DNA of 64,000 nucleotides from Knoellia remsis (GTDB lineage: Bacteria > Actinomycetota > Actinomycetes > Actinomycetales > Dermatophilaceae). A program made the translations under genes and the position numbers. The DNA is taken from assembly GCF_003002895.1 (NCBI RefSeq), contig NZ_PVTI01000019.1, positions 17,635 through 81,634 on the forward strand, read 5' to 3'. The first letter of the stretch is position 1, and every line of letters starts with the position of its first letter. Under the pieces are notes generated by a model. That model did not search any database. It was not told the origin of the DNA and saw only the letters and a list, made by a program, of their open reading frames with translations. Positions 54,315 to 63,570 of the stretch are shown piece after piece.

Positions 54315-56900
54315 GTGCCCGGGAAGAACCTCACCCGTGTCGAGGCCGAGGAGCGCGCCGCGCTCGTCACCGTCGACTCCTACGACGTCGAGCTCGACCT
54401 CACCACGTCGGAGAAGACCTTCGCGACGACGAGCACGATCCGCTTCACCGCCACCCCCGGGTCGGCGACGTTCGTCGACTTCCTCGGTGAGTCGGTCGAG
54501 TCGGTGACGCTCAACGGCGAGGCGCGCGAGCCGGCATACGACGGAGCCCGGATCGCCATCGACGGGCTGGCCGAGACCAACGAGCTGCGCATCGAGGCCA
54601 CCGGGACGTACATGAACACCGGCGAGGGGCTGCACCGGTTCGTCGACCCGGTCGACGACGAGGTCTACCTCTACAGCCAGTTCGAGGTGCCGGACAGCCG
54701 CCGGATGTACCCCGTGTTCGAGCAGCCCGACCTCAAGGCCCGGTTCACCTTCACGGTGACGGCGCCGAGCCACTGGCAGGTGCTGTCGAACTCCCCCACG
54801 CCGCAGCCGCAGCCGACCGACCGCGACGGCGTCTCGACGTGGAGGTTCACCGCGACCGAGCCGATCTCGAGCTACATCACCGCGCTCGTTGCCGGCCCCT
54901 ACGACGTCGTCCGCGACAGCCTCACCTCCCGCAAGGGCGAGATCCCGCTCGGCATCTTCTGCCGCAAGTCGCTGACGCAGTTCTTGGACGCGGACAACCT
55001 CTTCGACCTGACGAAGCGCGGTTTCGAGTTCTTCGAGGCCGAGTTCGACCAGCCGTACCCGTTCGAGAAGTACGACCAGGTCTTCACGCCGGAGTACAAC
55101 ATGGGCGCGATGGAGAACGTCGGCTGCGTGACCTTCAACGAGGTCTACGTCTTCCGCTCCAAGGTCACCGACGCCATCGTCGAGCGTCGCGCCCTCACCG
55201 TCCTGCACGAGCTGGCGCACATGTGGTTCGGCAACCTCGTGACGATGAAGTGGTGGAACGACCTGTGGCTCAACGAGTCGTTCGCCGAGTGGGCGTCGAC
55301 GACGTGCCAGGCCGAGGCCACCGAGTGGACCGAGGCGTGGACGACGTTCTGCACGCACGAGAAGGACTGGGCCTACCGCCAGGACCAGCTGTCCTCGACC
55401 CACCCGATCGTCGCGCCGATCCGCGACCTCGAGGACGTCGAGGTCAACTTCGACGGCATCACCTACGCCAAGGGCGCCTCCGTCCTCAAGCAGCTCGTCG
55501 CGTATGTCGGGCGTGAGCCGTTCCGTGACGGGCTGCGGGCGTACTTCGCCAAGCACCAGTGGTCCAACACCACCCTCGACGACCTCCTCGACGAGCTCGA
55601 GGCGACGTCCGGGCGCGACCTGCGCGCGTGGAGCACGGCGTGGCTCGAGACCGCCGGCGTCAACACCCTGCGCCCCGTCATCGAGGTCGACGACCGCGGG
55701 CTCATCTCGTCCGCGGCGATCGAGCAGTCGTATGCCGAGGGCTTCGAGACGATCCGCCCGCACCGTCTCGCGATCGGCCTGTATGCCGTCCGTTCCGGTT
55801 CCGAGGAGGGCCTGGGTTCCGGTGCTGACGGCGCCTCGCGCCTCGAGCGCACCGACCGCATCGAGCTCGACCTCACCGGTGAACGCACCGAGGTGCCCGA
55901 GCTCCTCGGCCGCGAGCAGCCCGACCTGCTGCTCGTCAACGACGACGACCTCACCTACGCCAAGATCCGGCTCGACCAGCGTTCTCTGGCAACGGCGCTG
56001 AAGCACGTGCGGGGCTTCGAGAGCTCACTGCCGAAGTCGCTCGTCCTCGCGTCCGCGTGGGACATGACGCGCGACGCGGAGATGGGAGCGCGGACCTTCG
56101 TCGACCTCGTCCTCGAGGTGCTGCCCGGCGAGTCCGACTCCACGCTGCTGCGCACCCTCTACGCCCAGCTCGCGACGGCGGTGAACCTCTACGTCGCACC
56201 GGAGCACCGCGACACGACGCGCCGCGCGACCCTCGAGCGACTGTGGGAGGTGGCCCGCACGGCCGAGCCCGGCAGCGACGCCCAGCTCCAGGCGGTCACC
56301 GCGGCGGCCGGCTTCACGACGACCGGTGACGACACGGCATACCTGCGCGGCCTGCTCGAGGGCACCGAGACCCTCGACGGCCTCGCGCTCGACACGGACA
56401 TGCGCTGGACCCTGCTCACCGGGCTCGCCGGCGCGAACGCCCTGCAGGACGGCGAGATCGACGCCGAGCTCGAACGCGACCCCACGGCGACCGGCCGCGA
56501 GCGAGCCGCCCGGGCCCGCGCGTCGGTGCCGACCACGGAGGCCAAGGAGGCGGCGTGGAGCGCCGCGGTCACCGAGAGCGGGCTGTCGAACTCGATGGTC
56601 GACGCCTACGCCCTCGGCTTCGGCCGGCTCGGCGACGTCGCAGCGCTCGAGCCGTTCGTCGGTCGCTACCACGACGTGCTCGCGTCGCTGCAGGAGTCGA
56701 AAGGTTCGATGGCGCTCGTCGAGTCGATCGTCACCGGGTTCTACCCGCGCGGGCTCGCGAGCGCCGAGCTGCGCGACGCGACGCAGGCCTGGCTCGACAC
56801 GAACCCCGACGCACCCGACGCGCTGCGCCGGCTCGTCGCCGAGAACCGCGACCCGATCACCCGCGCCCTCGCGGCCCAGGAGCGTGACGCCTGCGAATGA
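54315..56900 (+). CDS. pepN: Aminopeptidase N (M1 family)
   Basis: An 861-residue zinc aminopeptidase. GAMEN binds the substrate N-terminus. The zinc site is H298ELAH302 with E321 in NESFAEW. The C-terminal ERAP1-like helical domain is complete. The GTG start has AGGAG seven bases upstream and gives MPGKNLTRVEAEERAALV, the usual actinobacterial beginning. The gene leads an operon with mscS and a globin; the next ATG overlaps its stop. Confidence 0.95.
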   Translation: MPGKNLTRVEAEERAALVTVDSYDVELDLTTSEKTFATTSTIRFTATPGSATFVDFLGESVESVTLNGEAREPAYDGARIAIDGLAETNELRIEATGTYMNTGEGLHRFVDPVDDEVYLYSQFEVPDSRRMYPVFEQPDLKARFTFTVTAPSHWQVLSNSPTPQPQPTDRDGVSTWRFTATEPISSYITALVAGPYDVVRDSLTSRKGEIPLGIFCRKSLTQFLDADNLFDLTKRGFEFFEAEFDQPYPFEKYDQVFTPEYNMGAMENVGCVTFNEVYVFRSKVTDAIVERRALTVLHELAHMWFGNLVTMKWWNDLWLNESFAEWASTTCQAEATEWTEAWTTFCTHEKDWAYRQDQLSSTHPIVAPIRDLEDVEVNFDGITYAKGASVLKQLVAYVGREPFRDGLRAYFAKHQWSNTTLDDLLDELEATSGRDLRAWSTAWLETAGVNTLRPVIEVDDRGLISSAAIEQSYAEGFETIRPHRLAIGLYAVRSGSEEGLGSGADGASRLERTDRIELDLTGERTEVPELLGREQPDLLLVNDDDLTYAKIRLDQRSLATALKHVRGFESSLPKSLVLASAWDMTRDAEMGARTFVDLVLEVLPGESDSTLLRTLYAQLATAVNLYVAPEHRDTTRRATLERLWEVARTAEPGSDAQLQAVTAAAGFTTTGDDTAYLRGLLEGTETLDGLALDTDMRWTLLTGLAGANALQDGEIDAELERDPTATGRERAARARASVPTTEAKEAAWSAAVTESGLSNSMVDAYALGFGRLGDVAALEPFVGRYHDVLASLQESKGSMALVESIVTGFYPRGLASAELRDATQAWLDTNPDAPDALRRLVAENRDPITRALAAQERDACE

Positions 56901-57895
56901 ACGACGCCGACATCGCCCGCACCATCGTGACCGTCGAACGGCTGCAGGACTGGCTGCTCACCGACGGGCTGCGCATCCTCCTCACGGTCGTCCTCGCGGT
57001 CGTCGTGCGGTGGCTGCTGCACCGGCTCATCTCGCGCACCGTGCGCACGATGACCGACAAGACGGCGGACGCCCGCAGTGCCGACGGCTCACGCGCCGGC
57101 CGGCTCCTCGCGGAGGCGACGGGGCTGGCGAACGCGCGCCGGGAGCAGCGGATGGCGACCCTGGGGTCGCTGCTGCAGAGCATCGTCACGTTCGTCGTGA
57201 CGCTCATCGCCGTGCTGACGATCATGGCGCTCATCGGCATCCCGCTCGGGCCGCTGCTGGCGTCGGCCGGTGTCGGCGGTGTCGCGCTGGGCTTCGGTGC
57301 GCAGAGCCTCGTCAAGGACTTCCTCTCCGGGATCTTCATGATCATCGAGGACCAGTACGGCGTCGGAGACGTCATCGACACCGGTGAGGCCATCGGCACC
57401 GTCGAGGAGGTCACGCTCCGGGTGACCAAGCTGCGCGACGCCAACGGCGTCACCTGGTACATCCGCAACGGCGAGATCATTCGCATCGGCAACCTCAGCC
57501 AGCACCGCGCGACGATCACCGTCGACGTCCCCGTCGCGTACGACGAGAACGTCGCCCACGTGACCTCGGTGATCACGCAGGCCGTCGACGCCATGGCCAA
57601 GGACGAGGACTGGGACGGGCGGCTGCTCGACACCCCGACCGTCGCCGGCGTCGAGTCGATCACCGGTCAGGCCATGACGATCCGCGTCTTCGCCGAGGCA
57701 TCACCCGGCGCGAAGTTCGAGGTGCAGCGCGAGCTGCGCCAGCGGATCAAGACCGCCCTCGACGCAGCGGGCGTCAAGGCACCGCCGATCGCTCCCTACG
57801 GCGAGTTCGGGGCACGCCCCTACGGCCCGGCAGGTGGCGGTCCAGGCGCTGGGGGTACGGGGACCGGCGGGGGCAGCACGGGAGGACGATCGTGA
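56897..57895 (+). CDS. mscS: Mechanosensitive ion channel MscS family protein
   Basis: A 332-residue channel. Membrane segments at about 17-35, 90-112 and 115-140 precede the pore-lining signature GVGGVALGFGAQSLVKDFLS, and IIEDQYGVGDVI starts the beta domain. A Gly/Pro-rich tail ends the protein. It opens under hypo-osmotic stress. ATGA overlap with pepN and GTGA overlap with the globin gene. Confidence 0.93.
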   Translation: MNDADIARTIVTVERLQDWLLTDGLRILLTVVLAVVVRWLLHRLISRTVRTMTDKTADARSADGSRAGRLLAEATGLANARREQRMATLGSLLQSIVTFVVTLIAVLTIMALIGIPLGPLLASAGVGGVALGFGAQSLVKDFLSGIFMIIEDQYGVGDVIDTGEAIGTVEEVTLRVTKLRDANGVTWYIRNGEIIRIGNLSQHRATITVDVPVAYDENVAHVTSVITQAVDAMAKDEDWDGRLLDTPTVAGVESITGQAMTIRVFAEASPGAKFEVQRELRQRIKTALDAAGVKAPPIAPYGEFGARPYGPAGGGPGAGGTGTGGGSTGGRS

Positions 57896-58263
57896 GCTTC
57901 TACGACGAGGTCGGTGGCGCCGAGACCTTCGAGCGCCTCGTCCACGAGTTCTACGTCGGGGTGAAGAGCGACCCGCCGCTGCGCGCGCTCTACCCCGAGG
58001 AGGACCTCGAGCCGGCCGAGCGCCGACTGCGGATGTTCCTCGAGCAGTACTTCGGCGGCCCGAAGACCTACGGCGAGGAGCGCGGTCACCCGCGGCTGCG
58101 GATGCGGCACGCGCCCTTCCCGGTGACGCTCGACATGCGCGACCGCTGGATGCGGCACATGCTCGCCGCAATGGAGACACTCGACCTGCCCGAGGCGCAC
58201 GCCGAGGTCATGCGCGACTACTTCGCCCGCGCCGCGCTCATGATGGTCAACACCCCGGACTGA
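57892..58263 (+). CDS. glbO: Group II truncated haemoglobin
   Basis: A 123-residue globin. H73 in RMRHAPFPV is the proximal haem ligand, W86 is the G8 tryptophan typical of group II, and F20/Y21 occupy the B9/B10 positions. These proteins bind O2 and may help respiration or detoxify NO and peroxide. The GTG start overlaps the mscS stop. Confidence 0.95.
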   Translation: MSFYDEVGGAETFERLVHEFYVGVKSDPPLRALYPEEDLEPAERRLRMFLEQYFGGPKTYGEERGHPRLRMRHAPFPVTLDMRDRWMRHMLAAMETLDLPEAHAEVMRDYFARAALMMVNTPD

Positions 58264-58274
58264 CGACCCGGACC

Positions 58275-58403
58275 GAGCGCCCGAAACCTCGTCCCCGACG
58301 CCCAGTCGCGGCACTTGCCCTCGAGAACGGCGTGCCCGTTGTGTCCGCTGACAGCGACTTCGCCCGGTTCTCGGCGGTGTCCTGGCTCAACCCCTTCGCC
58401 TGA
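58275..58403 (+). pseudogene. vapC (PIN-domain toxin) C-terminal remnant
   Basis: The segment AALALENGVPVVSADSDFARFSAVSWLNPFA (31 residues; key parts ALALENGVPVVSADSDFARF and WLNPFA) ends at a TGA at 58401-58403 and matches the end of VapC-type PIN nucleases. Just before it, another frame gives ARNLVPDAQ, the usual preceding VapC motif, so a frameshift separates them. No start and no N-terminal half exist here, and no antitoxin gene is nearby. This is the decayed tail of a toxin gene behind the globin. Confidence 0.75.
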
Positions 58404-58465
58404 CGGACCCAGCCGGACACTCGGGCGACGGGTGGGGGTTGGGTGAGCGGACGGCATACGGAACG

Positions 58466-60304
58466 ATGGGGCGGGTGACCCAGACCACACCGGACACCAG
58501 CACCCTGCACCCCGCCGACGCGAGCGACGCCCCCTGGTGGCGCGACGCGGTGATCTACCAGATCTACCCGCGCTCGTGGGCGGACTCCGACGGCGACGGC
58601 GTCGGCGACCTGCCGGGGATCACGGCGCGCCTGCCCTACCTGCGCGACCTCGGGGTCGACGCGGTCTGGCTGTCGCCGTTCTACGTCTCGCCGATGAACG
58701 ACGCCGGCTACGACGTCGCGAACTACCGCGACATCGACCCCGTCTTCGGCTCGCTCGGCGACGCCGACGCGCTCATCTCCACGGCGCACGACCTGGGGAT
58801 CAAGGTCCTCGTCGACCTCGTGCCGAACCACTCCTCGAGCGAGCACGAGTGGTTCCGGGCCGCGCTGGCCAGTGAGCCGGGCAGCCCCGAGCGCGGGCGC
58901 TACATCTTCCGCAAGGGTCGGGGCACGGACGGCGAGGAGCCGCCGAACAACTGGCCGTCCGTCTTCGGCGGCGAGGGCTGGACCCGCGTCACAGAAGCCG
59001 ACGGGTCGCCCGGCGAGTGGTACCTCCACATCTTCGACACGACGCAGCCCGACTACGACTGGAACAACCCCGAGGTCGGCGACGAGTTCGTCGAGATCCT
59101 GAAGTTCTGGTGCGACCGCGGCGTCGACGGGTTCCGCGTCGACGTCGCGCACGGCCTCGTCAAGGAGGAGGGCCTGCCCGACTGGGACGGCCCACTGCAG
59201 ATGCTCGACGCCACCGACTCGAGCGAGGCCGCCGCCCTGCCGCCGGAGGATCGGGAGAACCGGCCCAGTGGTGACGCCCCCGCACACGAGCCGGTCCCAC
59301 ACGAGGAGGAGGAGCCGCAGCGCATCCACGACACCGGCCTCGGCGCCCGCCCGCCGATGTGGGACCAGGAGGGCGTGCACGAGATCTACCGGCGCTGGCG
59401 CTCGATCCTCGACGACCAGCCGTCGCCGGAGCGCATCCTCTGCGCCGAGGCGTGGGTCAAGCCCGCCGAGCGCCTCGCCCGCTACGTCCGCCCGGACGAG
59501 ATGCACCAGGCGTTCAACTTCGACTTCCTCGACACGCACTGGCACGCCGACGCCCTGCGCGCGGTGATCGAGCAGTCGTACAAGAACAACGACGCGGTCG
59601 GCGCCCCGACGACGTGGGTGCTCTCGAACCACGACGTCGTCCGGCACGCCTCGCGCCTCGGCCTCGACCAGTCCCTCCCCCGTCCCAACGGCATCGGCGC
59701 GGACAACCCGCAGCCGGACGCCGAGCTCGGCCTGCGCCGCGCCCGTGCCGCGACGATGATGATGCTCGCCCTGCCGGGGTCGGCCTACATCTACCAGGGC
59801 GAGGAGCTCGGGCTGCCGGAGTCGACGGACATGCCCGACGAGTTCCGCCAGGACCCGACGTTCCACCGCACCCAGGGCAAGGAGATCGGTCGCGACGGCT
59901 GCCGCGTCCCGATCCCGTGGAAGGCCGACGCGCCCTCGCTGGGCTTCGGTCCGGGCGATGCGACGTGGCTGCCGCAGCCGGAGTCCTATGCGCGGTATGC
60001 GGTGGACGTGCAGAAGGGTGTCGAGGGGTCCACGCTCGAGCTCTACCGGTCCTTGCTCGCCGCGCGCCGAGACGGCCGGCTGGGGCTCGGCTCGTTCCGC
60101 TGGCATGCCCTCGTCGGGTCCTCCCCGGACGTCGTCGCGTTCGTCAACGGCTCGCAGGACGGCGACCGAGAGACGCTCGTCGTCGTCAACCTCGGTTCCG
60201 AGCCGGTCGAGCTGCCGGCCGGTGCCGAGGTGACCCACCGCTCCGGCGACCTCACGGACGACGGGGCGGTCCCGACCGACACCGCCGTCTGGGCGCGCAT
60301 CTGA
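58466..60304 (+). CDS. Alpha-glucosidase / alpha-amylase family GH13
   Basis: A 612-residue cytoplasmic glycosidase. The GH13 regions are DLVPNHSS, GFRVDVAH (nucleophile D226), ILCAEAWV (acid E328) and LSNHDVVRH (D390). The barrel and C-terminal beta domain are complete, as in actinobacterial alpha-glucosidases acting on maltose, sucrose or trehalose-type sugars. An acidic insert rich in E, P and H at about residues 250-290 is longer than usual. ATG at 58466 was chosen; GTG at 58475 and TTG at 58439 are alternatives. Confidence 0.9.
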   Translation: MGRVTQTTPDTSTLHPADASDAPWWRDAVIYQIYPRSWADSDGDGVGDLPGITARLPYLRDLGVDAVWLSPFYVSPMNDAGYDVANYRDIDPVFGSLGDADALISTAHDLGIKVLVDLVPNHSSSEHEWFRAALASEPGSPERGRYIFRKGRGTDGEEPPNNWPSVFGGEGWTRVTEADGSPGEWYLHIFDTTQPDYDWNNPEVGDEFVEILKFWCDRGVDGFRVDVAHGLVKEEGLPDWDGPLQMLDATDSSEAAALPPEDRENRPSGDAPAHEPVPHEEEEPQRIHDTGLGARPPMWDQEGVHEIYRRWRSILDDQPSPERILCAEAWVKPAERLARYVRPDEMHQAFNFDFLDTHWHADALRAVIEQSYKNNDAVGAPTTWVLSNHDVVRHASRLGLDQSLPRPNGIGADNPQPDAELGLRRARAATMMMLALPGSAYIYQGEELGLPESTDMPDEFRQDPTFHRTQGKEIGRDGCRVPIPWKADAPSLGFGPGDATWLPQPESYARYAVDVQKGVEGSTLELYRSLLAARRDGRLGLGSFRWHALVGSSPDVVAFVNGSQDGDRETLVVVNLGSEPVELPAGAEVTHRSGDLTDDGAVPTDTAVWARI

Positions 60305-60323
60305 GCGGGCGCGGCAACCCACC

Positions 60324-61136
60324 ATGGCGCGCGCCGCGGACTTCGCCTACTTCGACCACGACGACCCGATCGCGATGGCACATCGCGGCGGCGCGGCATA
60401 CGGTCCGAACGTCGGTCTCGAGAACACCCTCGGCGCGTTCCGGCGCGCGGTGGCGATGGGGTACCGGTACCTCGAGACCGACGTCCACGCCACCGCCGAC
60501 GGTGAGCTCGTCGCCTTCCACGACAGTCGCCTCGACCGCGTCACCACCGGTCGCGGTGCCGTCGCCGAGCTGCCGTATGCCGTGGTGCGCGAGGCGCGCA
60601 TCAACGGCACCGACGCGGTGCCGTTGCTGACCGAGCTGCTCGAGGAGTTCCCCGACGCCCGGCTCAACATCGACATCAAGGCGTGGGCGGCCCTGGAGCC
60701 GACCGTCGAGGTGATCCGCGCCCACGACGCCGTCGAGCGGGTGTGCATCGGGTCGTTCAGCGAGCGTCGGGTGCGGGCGGCGCGGCGGGCCCTCGGACCT
60801 CGCCTCGCGACGGCGGCCGGGCAGGTCGGGACGGGAGTGCTGCGCTATGCGCCCGGGCTCGTGTCGCGGTGGCTGCACACGCCGGCGCCCGTCCTGCAGA
60901 TCCCGGTGCTGCACCGGCTGCGCGGGCGCGAGATCCGGCTCGTGACACCGGGACTGCTCGCCGCCGCCCACCGGCTCGGCAAGCAGGTGCACGTCTGGTT
61001 CCACCCATGGAGCGACGAGAGCGCCGAGGAGATGAACCGCCTCCTCGACCTCGGCGTCGACGGCATCGTCACCGACCACATCGCGACGCTGCGTGACGTC
61101 CTTGCCGAGCGCGGACACCCCCTGGCCGCTGGGTAG
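60324..61136 (+). CDS. Glycerophosphodiester phosphodiesterase
   Basis: A 270-residue TIM-barrel enzyme that hydrolyses deacylated phospholipids to glycerol-3-phosphate. AMAHRGGAAYGPNVGLENTL holds the catalytic His and the ENT metal site, and YLETDVHATADGELVAFHD gives the remaining metal ligands and second His. The C-terminal HVWFHPWSDESAEEMNRLL is typical of the family. No signal peptide, so it acts inside the cell. Confidence 0.92.
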   Translation: MARAADFAYFDHDDPIAMAHRGGAAYGPNVGLENTLGAFRRAVAMGYRYLETDVHATADGELVAFHDSRLDRVTTGRGAVAELPYAVVREARINGTDAVPLLTELLEEFPDARLNIDIKAWAALEPTVEVIRAHDAVERVCIGSFSERRVRAARRALGPRLATAAGQVGTGVLRYAPGLVSRWLHTPAPVLQIPVLHRLRGREIRLVTPGLLAAAHRLGKQVHVWFHPWSDESAEEMNRLLDLGVDGIVTDHIATLRDVLAERGHPLAAG

Positions 61137-61146
61137 TCTCGAGGGC

Positions 61147-61953
61147 ATGACCGGCACCACTGGGGAGACGAGCACGCCCGAGCGACGGGTCACCACGAGC
61201 ACGCAGGGCGGCATCGCGACCGTCACCCTCGACTCGCCGCACAACCGCAACGCCCTCTCCGACCTGCTCGTGACGCAGCTGTCGGAGGCCCTGGCCGCGG
61301 CGGCGGAGGACGACTCCGTGCGCGCCGTCGTGCTCACCCACACCGGCGGCACGTTCTGCGCCGGCGCCGACCTCAGCGAGGCGTCGAGCAGCACCGGCGA
61401 CGACCCAGTGCGCGCGCGAGCGGAGCAGCTCGCGGACCTGCTCCGGTCGATCGTCGCCCACCCCAAGCCGGTCATCGGCCGCATCGACGGGCACGTCCGC
61501 GCCGGGGGCATGGGCCTCGTCGCGGCGTGCGACATCGTCCTCGCCGGGCCGTCGTCGACCTTTGCGCTCACCGAGTCGCGGCTGGGGCTGGCGGCGTCGG
61601 TCATCTCGCTCACGGTGCTGCCCCGAGTCGAGCCGCGGGCGGCGTCGCGCTACTTCCTCACCGGGGAGAAGTTCGACGCGGCCGAGGCGGCCCGGATCGG
61701 GCTCGTGACGTCGGCGCCGGACGACGTCGCGGGCGCGCTCGCCGCGCTCGTCGCCGAGCTCGGGCAGGGCTCGCCGCAGGGGCTGCGCGAGTCCAAGGCC
61801 CTCGTCAACCACGACCTCGTCGCCCGCTTCGACGACCAGCGCGAGCGGGTCGCGGCCCAGTCCGCGAGCCTCTTCGCCTCCGACGAGGCGCTCGAAGGCA
61901 TGACCGCGTTCCTCCAGCGCCGTCCGCCGCGCTGGGCCGCCGACGCGCAGTGA
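61147..61953 (+). CDS. Enoyl-CoA hydratase family protein
   Basis: A 268-residue crotonase-fold protein. GGTFCAGADLSEASS and GHVRAGGMGLVAACDIVLAG form the CoA-binding and oxyanion-hole regions, and FALTESRLGLAASVISL carries the probable catalytic Glu. It may hydrate enoyl-CoA esters in fatty-acid breakdown, but the family also has isomerases and hydrolases. The stop overlaps the GTG of the MFS gene. Confidence 0.9.
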   Translation: MTGTTGETSTPERRVTTSTQGGIATVTLDSPHNRNALSDLLVTQLSEALAAAAEDDSVRAVVLTHTGGTFCAGADLSEASSSTGDDPVRARAEQLADLLRSIVAHPKPVIGRIDGHVRAGGMGLVAACDIVLAGPSSTFALTESRLGLAASVISLTVLPRVEPRAASRYFLTGEKFDAAEAARIGLVTSAPDDVAGALAALVAELGQGSPQGLRESKALVNHDLVARFDDQRERVAAQSASLFASDEALEGMTAFLQRRPPRWAADAQ

Positions 61954-63353
61954 CGGCGACCGATCCCGCAGAGGCCACCGGCCGGCATACGGAAGGTCTG
62001 TTCGGCCCAACCTTCCGCCCGCTGACGCTCGGCCTCGTCGCGCTCATCACCGTCATCGCCTTCGAGGGCATGGCCGTCTCGACCGCCATGCCCGAGGTGG
62101 CCCGCGAGCTCGACGCGGTCCGCTCCTACGGGTTGGCGTTCTCGGTCATGCTCACGACCCAGCTGCTCGGGATCGTTCTGTCGGGGGTGTGGACCGACCG
62201 CTCGGGATCGCTGCCGTCGCTCTTCGTGGGACAGGTGCTGTTCGCCGTGGGGTGTGCCGTATGCGGCTCGGCCGGGTCCTTCGGTCCGTTCCTGTTCGGG
62301 CGGGCGGTCGCCGGGCTCGGGGCCGGTCTGACGTTCGTCGCGGCGTTCGTCGTGGTGGGGCGCGCCTATCCGGAAGCGTTGCGGCCCAAGGTGTTCAGCG
62401 TCGTCTCGGCGGCGTGGGTGCTGCCCTCGCTGCTCGGTCCCGTGATCGCCGGGTGGCTGACAAGTGCGGTGTCGTGGCGGCTGGTGTTCTGGGCGGTCGT
62501 GCTGCCGGTCGCGGTCGCGCTCGTGGCGGTCGTGACGCGACGCGGCCAGATCGCGGCCGCCGACGCCGGGGTCGAGGCGTCCAGCCGAGACCACCGCGAG
62601 CACCGTCGCGCGGCGTGGCTCGGTCTCGCGATCGCGGTCTCGGCGGGACTGCTGCAGTGGGGCACGCACGAGCTCGAGATCGCCTGGTCCCCCAAGACCG
62701 TGACGGCACTCGTCGGCCTCGTCGGTGTGGCCGTCGTCGCGCCGATGCTGCTGCCCGCCGGGACGTTCGCCATGCGGCGCGGCCTGCCGTCGGTGATGCT
62801 CAGCCGGTTCTTCCTGCCGTGCGCGTTCTTCGGGACGCTGACGTACATCCCACTCATGCTCACCGGCGAACGCGGGATGACCCTCACCCAGGCCGGTGCG
62901 GTGCTCGCGGTCGGTTCGCTCGGCTGGTCGGTCGGGTCGTGGATCCAGGGCCGTGACCGGTATGCCGGTCGGCGGGACCGGCTCGTCGTCCTCGGCGGGC
63001 TGTCACTCGCGCTCGGGCTTCTCGGGGTCGTCGCGGTGACTGCGTTCGGCTGGTGGCCGTGGTGGGTCGTCGTGCCGTTGTCGTTCTGCGGCCTCGGGAT
63101 GGGCCTCGGGACGGCCTCGCTCTCGGTGCTCGCGTTGTCCCTGACGCCGCCGCGCGACCACGGCTCGGCGTCGTCGTCATTGCAGCTGTCCGACGTCCTC
63201 GGGTCGGTCATCGGGATCGCGGCAACAGGCGCGGTCTTCGCGGCCCTGCACACGGCGGCCGGTCAGGATGTGCCGGTCTTCGTCGCGATGTGGCTCGGGA
63301 CGGCGGCCGTGGCGGCGCTCGTGATCGCATCCGGAAGCCGCATCCGCTCCTGA
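61950..63353 (+). CDS. MFS transporter (drug-exporter type)
   Basis: A 467-residue protein with about fourteen membrane segments. FEGMAVSTAMPEVARELDAV near the start resembles the motif seen in DHA2-type drug exporters, and GRAVAGLGAGLTFVAAFVVV is motif B-like. A GTG start overlapping the enoyl-CoA hydratase stop shows coupling. The substrate is unknown. Confidence 0.88.
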   Translation: MTATDPAEATGRHTEGLFGPTFRPLTLGLVALITVIAFEGMAVSTAMPEVARELDAVRSYGLAFSVMLTTQLLGIVLSGVWTDRSGSLPSLFVGQVLFAVGCAVCGSAGSFGPFLFGRAVAGLGAGLTFVAAFVVVGRAYPEALRPKVFSVVSAAWVLPSLLGPVIAGWLTSAVSWRLVFWAVVLPVAVALVAVVTRRGQIAAADAGVEASSRDHREHRRAAWLGLAIAVSAGLLQWGTHELEIAWSPKTVTALVGLVGVAVVAPMLLPAGTFAMRRGLPSVMLSRFFLPCAFFGTLTYIPLMLTGERGMTLTQAGAVLAVGSLGWSVGSWIQGRDRYAGRRDRLVVLGGLSLALGLLGVVAVTAFGWWPWWVVVPLSFCGLGMGLGTASLSVLALSLTPPRDHGSASSSLQLSDVLGSVIGIAATGAVFAALHTAAGQDVPVFVAMWLGTAAVAALVIASGSRIRS

Positions 63354-63570
63354 CGCCAGCCGGCCGCACGTGCTTGGGCGGTCATCCCCGTTCATCCCGG
63401 TGTTGCGATGCATGACCATCCACTTCTCGGCGAACTTTCCCGCACGATGCGCAACTCACGTGACGGCTGTGACTCGTGAGGCGAGCGGCATACCGGCGCA
63501 CGAATAGCGCTGCGCGACAGCGGAATCCGGTCCGGGGAGACTGTCAGTGCCGGGTTCTAGCGTTGCTGTC

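Noticed and set aside
58264..58403. Extension of the upstream globin or a new small gene
   Set aside because: The globin is complete at 58263, and the following stretch lacks a start and matches only the end of a PIN toxin.
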